Shown in pieces: positions 50,735 to 59,521 of a stretch of 64,000 bases of DNA. Source of the stretch: Streptomyces sp. CB02366 (lineage in GTDB: Bacteria > Actinomycetota > Actinomycetes > Streptomycetales > Streptomycetaceae); assembly GCF_001905905.1 (NCBI RefSeq), contig NZ_LIVT01000001.1:541952-605951 (forward strand), written 5' to 3'. A program made the translations under genes and the position numbers. The notes beneath the pieces are model-generated. The model worked only from the letters and a program-made list of their open reading frames with translations. It did no database searches and was not told the origin of the DNA. How positions within the stretch are numbered: position 1 is the first letter of the stretch; every line of letters starts with the position of its first letter.

Positions 50735-51170
50735 GGGGGTGAGCGGGGGGACAGGGGGCGGGCGAGCGCGGCCGTGGCGGAGCGTGCGGGGACCCTGCCC
50801 GCCTCCGCACGGCGTCACGGGCGCACGGCCCGTGCCCGCAACCGCGGCTGCCGCCCTACGGCGTCACAGGCGCACGCCCGTATCCGCGCCCGCGCCCGCC
50901 TCCGTACGGCGTCACAGGACCGCGCGCCGCGCCCGCGGGGCAGGGCACGCAAGGCACCGCAAGGCACGGCACGACACAGCGGACCGAAGCCTCCGCCCGC
51001 ACCGGTGGTACGGCGTCACCGGCCCACGCCCGCAACGGCCCGGCAGGCCCGTGCCCCCGCCCCTCCAGCAGGGCGCGGACGCGCCCCGCCCCCGTGGAGC
51101 GGGGCGAGCGCCCGCCCGCCGTGCCCCACCGGGCGCGGCGGGCGTCCGGCGGCGTGCTCCGGTGTGTCGC
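50735..51170. other. Gap with four spaced copies of a YACGGCGTCAC word
   Basis: 436 bp without a gene. The word CACGGCGTCACGG or TACGGCGTCAC(A/C)GG occurs at 50808-50820, 50857-50870, 50905-50918 and 51009-51022. Spacings are 49, 48 and 104 bp, close to one, one and two units of about 50 bp. The text between copies is CG-rich and partly similar (GCGCACGCCCG). No hairpin terminator is evident. Confidence 0.6.
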
Positions 51171-51419
51171 CTACTTCCCGTTCCCGGCGGAGGACGCCGC
51201 GCCGGTCCCGGCCGGCTCCGCGTCCGGGTCGGGGGCCTCCTCGAAGTTCACCCGGCCCATGTGCCGGTTCATCGACTTCATCAGCGCCCACACGCCGACG
51301 GCGAGCGCGGCGAAGACGAGGAAGCCGAGGACGCCGGGGGTGACCTTGTTCTTGTCGAGCTCTTCGGCGGCGAGCGGGACGAGGTGCGTCAGTGCCTGGG
51401 TCGCGTACATATCAGGCAT
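51171..51419 (-). CDS. Small single-pass membrane protein
   Basis: 82 residues: MPDMYATQALTHLVPLAAEE, then one membrane helix (VLGFLVFAALAVGVWALM), then a basic juxtamembrane KSMNRHMGRVNFEE and an acidic Pro/Ala tail. Start at 51419, overlapping the end of mca by 8 bp; ATG 51410 is an alternative. I do not know its function. The overlap with mca implies co-expression and perhaps a link to thiol metabolism. Confidence 0.75.
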   Translation of the reverse strand: MPDMYATQALTHLVPLAAEELDKNKVTPGVLGFLVFAALAVGVWALMKSMNRHMGRVNFEEAPDPDAEPAGTGAASSAGNGK

Positions 51420-52293
51420 TGTCGCGGATGCCCGCGAAGAGGTCGCTCTCGGGGAGGGAGGTATCGACCAGAGACTTCGCCAGCTCGTACTCCTCGGTCG
51501 GCCAGACCTCGCGCTGGACGTCCATCGGAACCCGGAACCAGCCGCCCTCGGGGTCGATCTGCGTGGCGTGCGCGATCAGCGCCTTGTCGCGGATCTCGAA
51601 GAAGTCGTCGCAGGGGATGTACGTGGTCAGGGTGCGCTCGACCCGCTCGAACTCCTTCCACCGCTCCAGCCACTCCCCGTACGGGGACTCCAGGCCCCGG
51701 GCCAGGAGCGCCTCGTGCAGGGCGACGGTGCGCGGGCGGTTGAAGCCCTGGTTGTAGTAGAGCTTCTGCGGCGTCCAGACCGGCCCGAACTCGTCCTCGG
51801 GGAAGCGCTCCGCGTCGGCCGCCCCGTCGAACGCGATCATCGAGATCGTGTGCGTCATGATGTGGTCGGGGTGCGGGTAGCCGCCGTTCTCGTCGTACGT
51901 GGTGACGACCTGCGGCCGGAACGCGCGGATCTTCGCCACCAGGCGCCCCGCGGCGTGCTCCGGGTCCTCCAGGGCGAAGCAGCCCTCGGGCAGCGGCGGC
52001 AGCGGGTCGCCCTCGGGCAGCCCCGAGTCGACGAAGCCGAGCCACTCCTGCTGGACGCCCAGGATCTCCCGGGCCTCGTCCATCTCCTTCTTGCGCACCT
52101 CGTGGATGTTCTTCTCGATGTACGCGTCGCCCTGGAGCTTCGGGTTGAGGATGGAGCCGCGCTCGCCTCCCGTGCAGGTCACGACCAGCACGTCCACCCC
52201 CTCGGACACGTACTTGGCCATGGTGGCCGCGCCCTTGCTCGACTCGTCGTCGGGGTGGGCGTGAACGGCCATCAGTCGCAGCTGCTCAGTCAA
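51412..52293 (-). CDS. mca: Mycothiol S-conjugate amidase
   Basis: 293 residues from TTG 52293, with GAGGA seven bases upstream; ATG 52311 in the same frame has a poorer site. LmbE/MshB-Mca zinc hydrolase family: RLMAVHAHPDDESSKGAATMAKYVSEGVDVLVVTCTGGERGSILNP (AHPDDE) and VVTTYDENGGYPHPDHIMTH (HPDH). It cleaves S-conjugates of mycothiol, giving mercapturic acids that are exported; mycothiol itself marks the host as an actinobacterium. Followed by an overlapping small membrane-protein gene. Confidence 0.95.
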   Translation of the reverse strand: MTEQLRLMAVHAHPDDESSKGAATMAKYVSEGVDVLVVTCTGGERGSILNPKLQGDAYIEKNIHEVRKKEMDEAREILGVQQEWLGFVDSGLPEGDPLPPLPEGCFALEDPEHAAGRLVAKIRAFRPQVVTTYDENGGYPHPDHIMTHTISMIAFDGAADAERFPEDEFGPVWTPQKLYYNQGFNRPRTVALHEALLARGLESPYGEWLERWKEFERVERTLTTYIPCDDFFEIRDKALIAHATQIDPEGGWFRVPMDVQREVWPTEEYELAKSLVDTSLPESDLFAGIRDNA

Positions 52294-52508
52294 AGCTCGA
52301 TCCTCAGTCATTGGTCGCTGGTGTCGCTCCGGTCGAAGGTCGCCGGGGGCCGCCGAAGGCGCCGGAGGCCCTCGACGGTCCCCGTCGGAGGGGGCCCGGC
52401 CCGTGCCGTACCGGTGTGGGGCGCGATCGGGTGACGGACGGACGGCTTCTATAGTGACTGAACGAGGGGCCGGAAAATTCCTCGATGCCCGGTCCGAAGG
52501 GAACGATC

Positions 52509-52925
52509 ATGACGACGGTTCGCCAGGCCGCGCCCGAGGGGCGTTACGGCCGGACCGAGGATCAGCGTGCGGACCGCAAGCTGAAGATCGTCGGATCGGT
52601 CCTGGGCGTCGTCCTGCTCGGCGTGATCGGGTGGATCGGCTTCGACTACGTGGGCGGCCAGGGCATCAGCGGCGAGATGATCAAGTTCAAGATCGTCTCC
52701 GACACCCGGGCCGACGTCCACCTGGAGGTCCGCAAGGACCGGGACGGCCACGGGTACTGCGTGGTGCGGGCGCTCAGCGAGGACGGCGCCGAGGTGGGCC
52801 GCAAGGAAGTCCGGTTCGACCGGGCCGCGGACCGGATCGACGAGGTCGTGACCGTGGTGACCCGGTCCCGGGCGACGGCGGTCGAGCCGATGGGCTGCAC
52901 GGCCGACGACGGCCCGCAGGGGTGA
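52509..52925 (+). CDS. DUF4307 membrane protein
   Basis: 138 residues from ATG 52509 with GAAGGGAA upstream. It begins TTVRQAAPEGRYGRTEDQRADRKLKIVGSVLGVVLLGVIGWIGFDYV, a short cytoplasmic part and one membrane helix, then an extracytoplasmic strand-rich domain (SGEMIKFKIVSDTRADVHLEVRKDRDGHGYCVVRALSEDGAEVGRKEV). This arrangement is the actinobacterial DUF4307 family, regularly found between mca and greA. Function unknown. Confidence 0.88.
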   Translation: MTTVRQAAPEGRYGRTEDQRADRKLKIVGSVLGVVLLGVIGWIGFDYVGGQGISGEMIKFKIVSDTRADVHLEVRKDRDGHGYCVVRALSEDGAEVGRKEVRFDRAADRIDEVVTVVTRSRATAVEPMGCTADDGPQG

Positions 52926-53124
52926 CCCGGACGTCCCCCGTGCGACCTGCGGCGATACGGGCCGCGGCACCCGCCCTCGGCATGTGACGTTTTACCTTCT
53001 CCCCCTTTTCCTGCGGAATTGTTAGGCTCGTGGTTTCGCCCACCCGAGGAAGCGGTGCTTCCGGGTAGGGCGATCCTTTGTATTCCCAGTACCGATGCAT
53101 TCCCAGTACCGACGAGGAGCACCT

Positions 53125-53622
53125 GTGACCCAGACCAGCGAGAACGTCACCTGGCTCACGCAGGAGGCGTACAACCAGCTCAAGGCCGAGCTGGAGTACC
53201 TGTCGGGTCCTGCGCGCACGGAGATCGCCGTCAAGATCGCGGCGGCCCGTGAGGAGGGTGACCTCCGGGAGAACGGCGGGTACCACGCCGCCAAGGAGGA
53301 GCAGGGCAAGATGGAGCTGCGGGTGCGCCAGCTGACCCAGCTCCTGGAGCACGCGAAGGTCGGCGAGGCGCCGGCCGACGACGGCGTGGTCGAGCCCGGC
53401 ATGGTCGTCACCATCGCCTTCGACGGCGACGAGGACGACACGCTGACCTTCCTGCTCGCCTCCCGCGAGTACGCCAGCGCGGACATCGAGACGTACTCCC
53501 CCCAGTCCCCGCTCGGGCTCGGCGTCAACGGCAAGCGGACGGGCGACGACGCGGACTACGAGCTGCCGAACGGCAAGACCGCCACGGTGAAGATCCTGGC
53601 GGCCAAGCCCTACACCGGCTGA
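53125..53622 (+). CDS. greA: Transcription elongation factor GreA
   Basis: 165 residues from GTG 53125 with GAGGAG upstream. N-terminal coiled coil with TWLTQEAYNQLKAELEYLSG and the tip GDLRENGGYHAAKEEQGKMELRVRQL, keeping the Asp and Glu that act in RNA polymerase's secondary channel. The C-terminal FKBP-like domain has the usual SPLGLGVNGKRTGD. It rescues backtracked RNA polymerase. It stands alone before a strong terminator. Confidence 0.95.
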   Translation: MTQTSENVTWLTQEAYNQLKAELEYLSGPARTEIAVKIAAAREEGDLRENGGYHAAKEEQGKMELRVRQLTQLLEHAKVGEAPADDGVVEPGMVVTIAFDGDEDDTLTFLLASREYASADIETYSPQSPLGLGVNGKRTGDDADYELPNGKTATVKILAAKPYTG

Positions 53623-53650
53623 CCCCGGCCCGGCACGACGCACGGCCCAC

Positions 53651-53700
53651 GACGACGCGGGAGCCCCGGCCTTCGGGAAGGCCGGGGCTCCCGCGTCGTT
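53651..53700. terminator. 23-bp bidirectional terminator after greA
   Basis: 53651-53673 pairs with 53678-53700 around a CGGG loop; the core is GGGAGCCCCGGCCTT. It ends in CGTCGTT and separates greA from the convergent ABC exporter genes. Confidence 0.92.
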
Positions 53701-53730
53701 CCGTGTGCGGACGGCGGCGGCTCGGCGCTC

Positions 53731-54594
53731 TCAGGCGGCGGCCGAGCGGTACTTGCGGACCGCGAGGGTGCGGAAGACCACGATGATCAGCACGGACCAG
53801 AGGAACGAGGCGAGGACGGGGTGCTCCATCGGCCAGGCCCCCGTCACGGACTTCGGCACGCCGGGCATGGTGTTGCCGAACAGCTCGCGGGCCCCCGCCA
53901 CCGTGGCGCTGAACGGGTTCCACTCGGCGACGTGCTGGAGGAACGCGGGCATGCCGGTGACCGGGACGAAGGCGTTCGAGATGAACGTCAGCGGGAACAG
54001 CCAGATCAGCCCGCCGGAGGTCGCCGCCTCCGGGGTGCGCACGGAGAGGCCGATCAGCGCCCCGATCCAGGAGAAGGCGTAGCCGAGGAAGAGCAGCAGC
54101 AGGAAGCCGCAGAGCACCTTGCCGATGTTCTCGTGGGTGCGCCAGCCGACGAGCAGGGCGACCCCGGCCAGGACGACGAGGGTCAGCGTGGTCTGGACGA
54201 GGTCGGCGAGCGTCCGTCCGGTGAGGACCGCGCCCCGGGCCATGGGCAGTGACCGGAAGCGGTCGATGAGCCCCTTGTGCATGTCGTCGGCGATGCCCGC
54301 GCCGGCGCCCGCCGTGGCGAAGGTGACGGTCTGGGCGAAGATGCCCGCCATCAGGAACTCCTTGTACAGCTGCGGGTCGGTGGAGCCGCCGATGGAGATG
54401 GAGCCGCCGAAGACGTAGGTGAAGAGCACCACGAACATGATCGGCTGGATCAGTCCGAAGATCACCATCTCGGGGATGCGGGTCATGCGGATCAGGTTCC
54501 GCTTGGCGACGACCAGCGAGTCCTTCACCGACTGCGTGAGGCCCCCGGAGGGGCGGGGGACCAATGTGGGGGCGTCCTTGGCGGTGGCGCTCAC
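53731..54594 (-). CDS. ABC-2 type exporter permease (DrrB-like)
   Basis: 287 residues with six membrane segments. LVVAKRNLIRMTRIPEMVIFGLIQPIMFVVLFTYVFGGSI at the N-terminus, FRSLPMARGAVLTGRTLADLVQTTLTLVVLAGVALLVGW and PLTFISNAFVPVTGMPAFLQHVAEWNPFSATVAGAREL are typical of DrrB/ABC-2 drug or polyketide exporters. Its start overlaps the ATPase stop by four bases. It forms the exporter with the ATPase upstream; substrate unknown. Confidence 0.92.
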   Translation of the reverse strand: MSATAKDAPTLVPRPSGGLTQSVKDSLVVAKRNLIRMTRIPEMVIFGLIQPIMFVVLFTYVFGGSISIGGSTDPQLYKEFLMAGIFAQTVTFATAGAGAGIADDMHKGLIDRFRSLPMARGAVLTGRTLADLVQTTLTLVVLAGVALLVGWRTHENIGKVLCGFLLLLFLGYAFSWIGALIGLSVRTPEAATSGGLIWLFPLTFISNAFVPVTGMPAFLQHVAEWNPFSATVAGARELFGNTMPGVPKSVTGAWPMEHPVLASFLWSVLIIVVFRTLAVRKYRSAAA

Positions 54595-55613
54595 CGGTTC
54601 TCCTCCTTGCCGCGGGCGCCTCGGGGGCGTTCCGCTCCGGCTTCGCCGGTCTCCGCGTCCCCGTTCTCCCGGATCTCGGCGGCGTGGCCGGTGAGGGAGA
54701 GGAAGACGTCGTCGAGGGTGGGCCTGCGCAGGGCGATGTCGTCGATCTCCACGCCCCGGGCGTCCAGGTCGCGGATGATCTCGGCCAGCAGTCTGGCCCC
54801 GCCGCTGACCGGGGCGGTCAGCTTGCGGGAGAGCCGGGCGACGGTGACCTCGCCCTCGCCGAGGGCGGTCAGCACGGAGCGGGCGGGCTCGATCTCCTCC
54901 GCCCGGTGCACGACGACCTCGACGCGCTCGCCGCCGGTGCGGGCCTTCAGCTCGTCGGAGGTGCCGCGCGCGATGACCCGGCCGTGGTCGATGACGCAGA
55001 TGTCGTTGGCGAGGCGGTCGGCCTCCTCCAGGTACTGCGTGGTCAGCAGCAGGGTCGTCCCGCCCGCCACCAGGTCCTCGATCACGTCCCAGAGCTGCTG
55101 CCGGTTGCGCGGGTCAAGTCCGGTCGTCGGCTCGTCCATGAACATCACCGGGGGCGAGACGACCAGCGCCGCCGCGAGGTCGAGGCGGCGGCGCATCCCT
55201 CCGGAGTACGTCTTGGCGGGGCGGTCGGCGGCGTCGCCGAGGTTGAACCGCTCCAGCAGGACGCCCGCACGGGCCTTCGCGTCCCGGGCGCCGAGCTGGT
55301 AGAGCTGCCCGACCATCTGGAGGTTCTCGCGGCCGGTCAGGTACTCGTCGACCGCGGCGAACTGGCCGGAGAGCCCGATCGAGCGGCGTACCTCGTTGGG
55401 CTTCTTCAGCACGTCGATCCCGGCCACGACGGCGGTGCCGCTGTCCGGGCGCAGCAGGGTGGTCAGCACCCGTACGGCGGTGGTCTTGCCCGCCCCGTTG
55501 GGGCCGAGCAGCCCGAGGACGGTGCCCTCGGGGACATCGAGATCGACGCCGTCCAGGGCTCGTACGTCGCCGAAGGTCTTCACCAGACCCTCGGCGTGGA
55601 TCGCACCTGGCAT
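54591..55613 (-). CDS. ABC exporter ATPase (DrrA-like)
   Basis: 340 residues. Walker A LLGPNGAGKTTAVRVL, signature TYSGGMRRRLDLAAALV, Walker B VMFMDEPTTGLDPRNRQQLWDVIEDL and H-loop TTQYLEEADRLA. The C-terminal DUF4162 part (RPTLDDVFLSLTGHAAE) carries the DrrA-type LDEVF-like motif. Energises the permease downstream. Drug resistance or self-made metabolite export are both possible. Confidence 0.94.
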   Translation of the reverse strand: MPGAIHAEGLVKTFGDVRALDGVDLDVPEGTVLGLLGPNGAGKTTAVRVLTTLLRPDSGTAVVAGIDVLKKPNEVRRSIGLSGQFAAVDEYLTGRENLQMVGQLYQLGARDAKARAGVLLERFNLGDAADRPAKTYSGGMRRRLDLAAALVVSPPVMFMDEPTTGLDPRNRQQLWDVIEDLVAGGTTLLLTTQYLEEADRLANDICVIDHGRVIARGTSDELKARTGGERVEVVVHRAEEIEPARSVLTALGEGEVTVARLSRKLTAPVSGGARLLAEIIRDLDARGVEIDDIALRRPTLDDVFLSLTGHAAEIRENGDAETGEAGAERPRGARGKEENR

Positions 55614-55754
55614 GGAGGGACTCCCCCGTCACTCGTGGATGACCGCGCGCGTACGGACCCGGCGCCCGTACGGGCCTACCCGGCGATCCTAGGATTCGCG
55701 GGGCCGCACCGCGCGGTGAATGGCGGCATCCGGCCAATCGGCGCGAAGCGGGCC

Positions 55755-56984
55755 TCAGCTGATCACCCGGTAGCCGGCCTCGCGCAGGGCCGCCCCGACG
55801 TCCGCGCAGTGCTGCGGGCCCTTCGTCTCCAGCCGCAGGTCGACCTCCGCCTCGGTCAGCCCCAGCCGCGGATCGGTGCGCACATGGCTGATGTCGAGGA
55901 CGTTGGCGTCGGCCACGGTCAGCGTGGCCAGCAGGGCGGCCAGCGCCCCCGGGCGGTCGGTGAGGCGCAGCCGCAGGCTCAGGTGGCGGCCGGCGGCGGA
56001 CATGCCGTGCCGCAGGATGCGCTGCATCAGCAGCGGGTCGACGTTGCCGCCGGACAGCACCGCCACCACCGGCCCCCGGAACGCCTTCGGGTCGCTGAGC
56101 AGCGCGGCGACCGGACTGGCGCCGGCCGGTTCGACGACCAGCTTGGCCCGCTCCAGGCAGAGCAGCAGCGCGCTGGACAGCTCGTCCTCGGTGACGGTGC
56201 GGACCTCGTCGACCAGCTCCTGGATCAGCGGGAACGGTACGTCTCCGGGGCGGCCCACCTTGATGCCGTCGGCCATCGTGGCCGGGGAGTCGAGCGCGAC
56301 GGGGTGTCCGGCGGCCAGTGAGGGCGGGTAGCAGGCGGCGCCCTCGGCCTGGACGCCGACGATCCGCACGTCGGGGCGCAGGGCCTTCACCGCGACGGCG
56401 ACGCCCGCGGCGAACCCGCCGCCGCCGATGCCGACGACGATCGTGCGGACCTCGGGGCACTGCTCCAGGATCTCCAGTCCGACGGTGCCCTGGCCGGCGA
56501 TGATGTCGGGGTGGTCGAAGGGGTGGATGAAGACCGCGCCGGTCTCCTCCGCGTACCGCTGGGCCGCTTCCAGGGTCTCGTCGACGACCTGGCCGCGCAG
56601 CCGCACCTCGGCCCCGTACTCCCGGGTCGCGGCGACCTTGGGCAGGGGCGCTCCGACCGGCATGAAGACCGTGGAGCGGACCCCGAGGAGGGAGGAGGCG
56701 AGCGCGACGCCCTGGGCGTGGTTCCCGGCGCTGGCGGCGACGACTCCGGCCGCCCGCTCCACCGGGGTGAGGCCGGAGATCCGGACGTAGGCGCCGCGCA
56801 GTTTGAAGGAGCCGGTGCGCTGGAGGTTCTCGCACTTGAGGTGGACCGGGGCGCCGACCAGGTCGGTCAGGTGGCGGCTGCCCTCCAGGGCGGTCGTCCG
56901 CGCCACCCCGGACAGCATTTTCTGCGCGCCCCTGACGTCGTCGAGAATCAGGGCCGGGTGGCGGGCGGTCGCGCGGAAGTCCAT
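55755..56984 (-). CDS. ilvA: Threonine ammonia-lyase (catabolic/anabolic threonine dehydratase)
   Basis: 409 residues. The PLP lysine is Lys61 in RTGSFKLRGAYVRISGL. SAGNHAQGVALASSLLG, VVGIGGGGFAAGVAVAVK and VLSGGNVDPLLMQRIL complete the fold II landmarks. A C-terminal ACT-like domain (LSLRLRLTDRPGALAALLATLTVADANVLDISHVRTDPRLG) suggests allosteric control. It converts threonine to 2-oxobutanoate, the first step to isoleucine. The length matches the ~400-residue type. Divergent from a MarR gene. Confidence 0.94.
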   Translation of the reverse strand: MDFRATARHPALILDDVRGAQKMLSGVARTTALEGSRHLTDLVGAPVHLKCENLQRTGSFKLRGAYVRISGLTPVERAAGVVAASAGNHAQGVALASSLLGVRSTVFMPVGAPLPKVAATREYGAEVRLRGQVVDETLEAAQRYAEETGAVFIHPFDHPDIIAGQGTVGLEILEQCPEVRTIVVGIGGGGFAAGVAVAVKALRPDVRIVGVQAEGAACYPPSLAAGHPVALDSPATMADGIKVGRPGDVPFPLIQELVDEVRTVTEDELSSALLLCLERAKLVVEPAGASPVAALLSDPKAFRGPVVAVLSGGNVDPLLMQRILRHGMSAAGRHLSLRLRLTDRPGALAALLATLTVADANVLDISHVRTDPRLGLTEAEVDLRLETKGPQHCADVGAALREAGYRVIS

Positions 56985-57140
56985 ACCGCAAGTCTTGCAG
57001 CTCCGAGGGGGCACGGCGGACTGGTTCCATGGCGGCCTGCGGCGATGTCCGCAGGTTTGTGCGGCACTGGTACGCGTTGCCCCGGGGCCGCGTACTCTGT
57101 CCCCCACCCATCCGACTCCGCACGAAGAGAGCCCCCGGCC

Positions 57141-57668
57141 ATGCCCCCACAGGACATGACGACTGCTGCGTCTCCTTCCGGGGGCGCCGTCCCCGAACAC
57201 CCGGGCCCCGAGGGCCTGCTGGACTCGCTCCAGCACCAGGTGGCGGTCTTCGCCCGCCGTGCCGAGCAGACCCGTCTCGGCGGGGTCGGCCAGGTGCGCA
57301 ACTCGATGGACCGGGCCGCGTACCTGCTGCTGAACCGGCTCGACCGGGAAGGGCCGATGGGCGTCAAGGCGCTGGCGGCCGGGATGGGCATCGACTCCTC
57401 GACGGTGACCCGGCAGGTCGCGCCGCTCGTCGACACCGGGCTGGTCAAGCGCACCTCGCACCCGGAGGACGGCCGGGCCGTCGTGCTCCAACTCTCGCCG
57501 CGCGGCCAGGCCCGCCTCGACGAGGTGCGGGCCTCGCGGCGCGAGCTGATGTCCCGGGTGACGGACGGCTGGACCGAGGAGGAGCGGAACACGTTCTGCG
57601 CCCTGCTCACCCGCTTCAACGGATCGCTCGCCGCCCGCCAGGCCGCGCACCAGCCGCCGGCGGACTGA
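57141..57668 (+). CDS. MarR family transcriptional regulator
   Basis: 175 residues. Winged helix: RNSMDRAAYLLLNRLDREGPMGVKALAAGMGIDSSTVTRQVAPLVDTGLVKRTSHPEDGRAVVLQLSPRGQARLDEV, followed by a dimer helix (MSRVTDGWTEEERNTFCALLTRFN). A 25-residue flexible start. GAAGAGAG lies upstream of ATG 57141. Divergent from ilvA; the target is not evident. Confidence 0.92.
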   Translation: MPPQDMTTAASPSGGAVPEHPGPEGLLDSLQHQVAVFARRAEQTRLGGVGQVRNSMDRAAYLLLNRLDREGPMGVKALAAGMGIDSSTVTRQVAPLVDTGLVKRTSHPEDGRAVVLQLSPRGQARLDEVRASRRELMSRVTDGWTEEERNTFCALLTRFNGSLAARQAAHQPPAD

Positions 57669-57790
57669 ACCGGGCGCGGGCGGCGTACGCACCGTCGGCA
57701 CTGGTCGCTTACGCGCCGCTCGCGCGGGTCGCGTACGCGCCGCCCGGCAGCCGCCTCGCCCCTTCTGTCACACCCGTCACACCCGCCACC

Positions 57791-57820
57791 GGCCCCTGCC
57801 CGCTCTGCGCGGCGGGGGCC
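57791..57820 (+). terminator. Hairpin after the MarR gene
   Basis: GGCCCC (57791-57796) pairs with GGGGCC (57815-57820), and GCC with GGC inside it, leaving one bulge. Confidence 0.5.
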
Positions 57821-57879
57821 TTGCCGTACGCTTCCCGAAGTTGCCCGACGATAACTTTTTATAGGTAAAGGGGCGGGAC

Positions 57880-58731
57880 GTGGCACAACAGGATGACCCG
57901 AAGGGTGCGGTGGAGCTGCTCTCCACCGACCAGGAGCGGGTGGCCGCGGAATGGATCGACGGCGTCAGCAGATCGCTCCAGGGCCGCATCAGCAAGGCCG
58001 AGGTCGACCGCGAGCTGCGTGAACTGTACGGCGCGCTCGTGGACGCACTGCGGGCGGGGGGTGAGGACACCCGGGGTGACGGCTTCTCCGAGGTGCGGGC
58101 GCTGCTGACCGAGCTGTCGCGCAACCGGGCCCGGCAGGGTTTCACCCCCAGCGAGACCGCGATCAGCGTGCTGGCGCTGAAGCAGGCCCTGGAGCCCGCG
58201 CTGCGCGGCGGCTCCGCCGAGGACACCATCGCGTACCTGCGGCTGGCCCGGGTCCTGGACGATCTGGCGCTGCTCACGATCGAGGCGTACACCCGTACCC
58301 GCGAGGAGATCATCAGCTCGCAGGCGTCCCAGCTGATGGAGCTGTCGACCCCCGTGGTCAAGCTCTGGGACGGGGTCATCGCCGTGCCGCTGGTGGGCAC
58401 CCTGGACTCGGCGCGCACCCAGGTCGTGATGGAGAAGCTGCTCCAGGCGCTGGTGGACACCGGCTCCGAGCAGGCCATCATCGACATCACCGGGGTTCCC
58501 GCCGTCGACACCCAGGTCGCCCAGCACCTGCTCAAGACGGTCGTGGCGGCGCGGCTGATGGGCGCGGAGTGCACGGTCTCCGGCATCCGCCCGCAGATCG
58601 CGCAGACCATCGTGGCCCTGGGCATCGAGTTCGGCGACATCGTGACCAAGGGATCCCTCGCCGACGCCCTCCAGCACGCGCTGCGCCGGTCCGGCGTGGA
58701 CCTCGTCTCCCGCCAGGACGCCGGCCGATGA
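57880..58731 (+). CDS. RsbR-type STAS co-antagonist (stressosome core)
   Basis: 283 residues from GTG 57880 with AAAGGGGCGG upstream. The N-terminal sensor domain (about 1-150) is all-helical (TDQERVAAEWIDGVSRSLQGRISKAEVDRELRELYGALVDAL...), of the RsbRD_N kind rather than globin-like RsbRA. The C-terminal STAS domain (about 165-275) has VDTQVAQHLLKTVVAARLMGAECTVSGIRPQIAQTIVALGIEFGDIVTKGSLADAL. Thr211 (VDTQ) and Thr243 (AQTI) match the two sites phosphorylated by RsbT. It is first in a six-gene overlapping operon. Confidence 0.93.
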   Translation: MAQQDDPKGAVELLSTDQERVAAEWIDGVSRSLQGRISKAEVDRELRELYGALVDALRAGGEDTRGDGFSEVRALLTELSRNRARQGFTPSETAISVLALKQALEPALRGGSAEDTIAYLRLARVLDDLALLTIEAYTRTREEIISSQASQLMELSTPVVKLWDGVIAVPLVGTLDSARTQVVMEKLLQALVDTGSEQAIIDITGVPAVDTQVAQHLLKTVVAARLMGAECTVSGIRPQIAQTIVALGIEFGDIVTKGSLADALQHALRRSGVDLVSRQDAGR

Positions 58732-59102
58732 CCGAACGCGTACCGGTCCTGCGGATCGGCGACATCCTGCTGGTCTCGATCCAGGTGGATCTGGAGGACC
58801 AGACGGTCCTGGACCTCCAGGAGGACCTGGCGGAGCAGATCGTCGCCCGGTCGGCGCGCGGGGTCGTCATCGACATCACGGCGGTCGAGATCGTCGACTC
58901 CTTCGTCGGCCGCATGCTGGCCACGATCGCCTCCATCTCGCGCCTGCTGGACGCCGAGACCATCGTGGTCGGCATGCGTCCGGCCGTGGCCATCACCCTC
59001 GTCGAGCTGGGCCTCTCCCTGGGCGGTGTACGGACGGCGCTCGACCTGGAGAAGGGACTCGCGCTGCTGCGTCGCTCCGCGACCGGTGCGGAACTGACAT
59101 GA
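58728..59102 (+). CDS. RsbS-type STAS antagonist
   Basis: 124 residues, a single STAS domain. PVLRIGDILLVSIQVDLEDQTVLDLQEDLAEQIVARSARGVVIDITAVEIVDSFVGRMLATIASISRLLDAETIVVGMRPAVAITLVELGLSLGGV. Ser58 in DSFVGR matches the phosphorylated serine of RsbS. Start overlaps the RsbR stop (ATGA). It should form the scaffold with RsbR and hold RsbT until phosphorylated. Confidence 0.94.
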   Translation: MTERVPVLRIGDILLVSIQVDLEDQTVLDLQEDLAEQIVARSARGVVIDITAVEIVDSFVGRMLATIASISRLLDAETIVVGMRPAVAITLVELGLSLGGVRTALDLEKGLALLRRSATGAELT

Positions 59103-59521
59103 CCGCCCCCTGGGCCCCGGAGGCCCCGCCGCAGACGCAGCCGATCACCCAGAACGACGACGTCGTACGGTCCCGCCAGCAGGTCCGCACCTTGGCGCAG
59201 CAGTGCGGGCTGTCCCTGGTGGAGCAGACGAAATTCATCACGGCCGCCAGCGAGCTCGCCCGCAACACCCTGGTGTACGGCGGCGGCGGCGAGATGCGGG
59301 CCGGTCTGGTGGAGCGGCACGGGCGGCGCGGGGTCGCCGCGGTCTTCGCGGACTCCGGACCCGGTATCCCCGACATCGATCTGGCCCTGACCGACGGCTG
59401 GACCTCCGGCGGCGGCCTGGGCCTCGGGCTGAGCGGGGCGCGTCGGCTGGTCGACGAGTTCTTCCTGGACACCGAGGTGGACCGCGGCACCACGGTCACC
59501 ATCGTCAAGTGGGCGCGATGA
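59099..59521 (+). CDS. RsbT-type serine/threonine kinase
   Basis: 140 residues, a GHKL kinase: KFITAASELARNTLVYGGGGEM (N box), VFADSGPGIPD (G1) and SGGGLGLGLSGARRLVDEFFLDTEVDRGTTVTIVKW (G2). It phosphorylates RsbR and RsbS and, once released, activates a downstream target. Start overlaps RsbS (ATGA). An N-terminal Pro/Gln-rich arm of about 18 residues is slightly longer than usual. Confidence 0.93.
   Translation: MTAPWAPEAPPQTQPITQNDDVVRSRQQVRTLAQQCGLSLVEQTKFITAASELARNTLVYGGGGEMRAGLVERHGRRGVAAVFADSGPGIPDIDLALTDGWTSGGGLGLGLSGARRLVDEFFLDTEVDRGTTVTIVKWAR

Noticed and set aside
44642..50818. A 2058-codon open frame on the minus strand
   Set aside because: Only its last 369 codons (the isomerase) are protein-like. 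The rest is the antisense of the STAND NTPase and SDR genes, Arg/Gln/Pro-rich, a usual effect of high GC.
50808..51022. CRISPR-like array
   Set aside because: Repeat words of 11-14 bp, unequal spacing and similar spacers, with no cas gene in the window.
53731..55613. Biosynthetic gene cluster around the DrrAB-like exporter
   Set aside because: Flanked by greA and ilvA with no biosynthetic enzyme nearby, so it is a stand-alone exporter.
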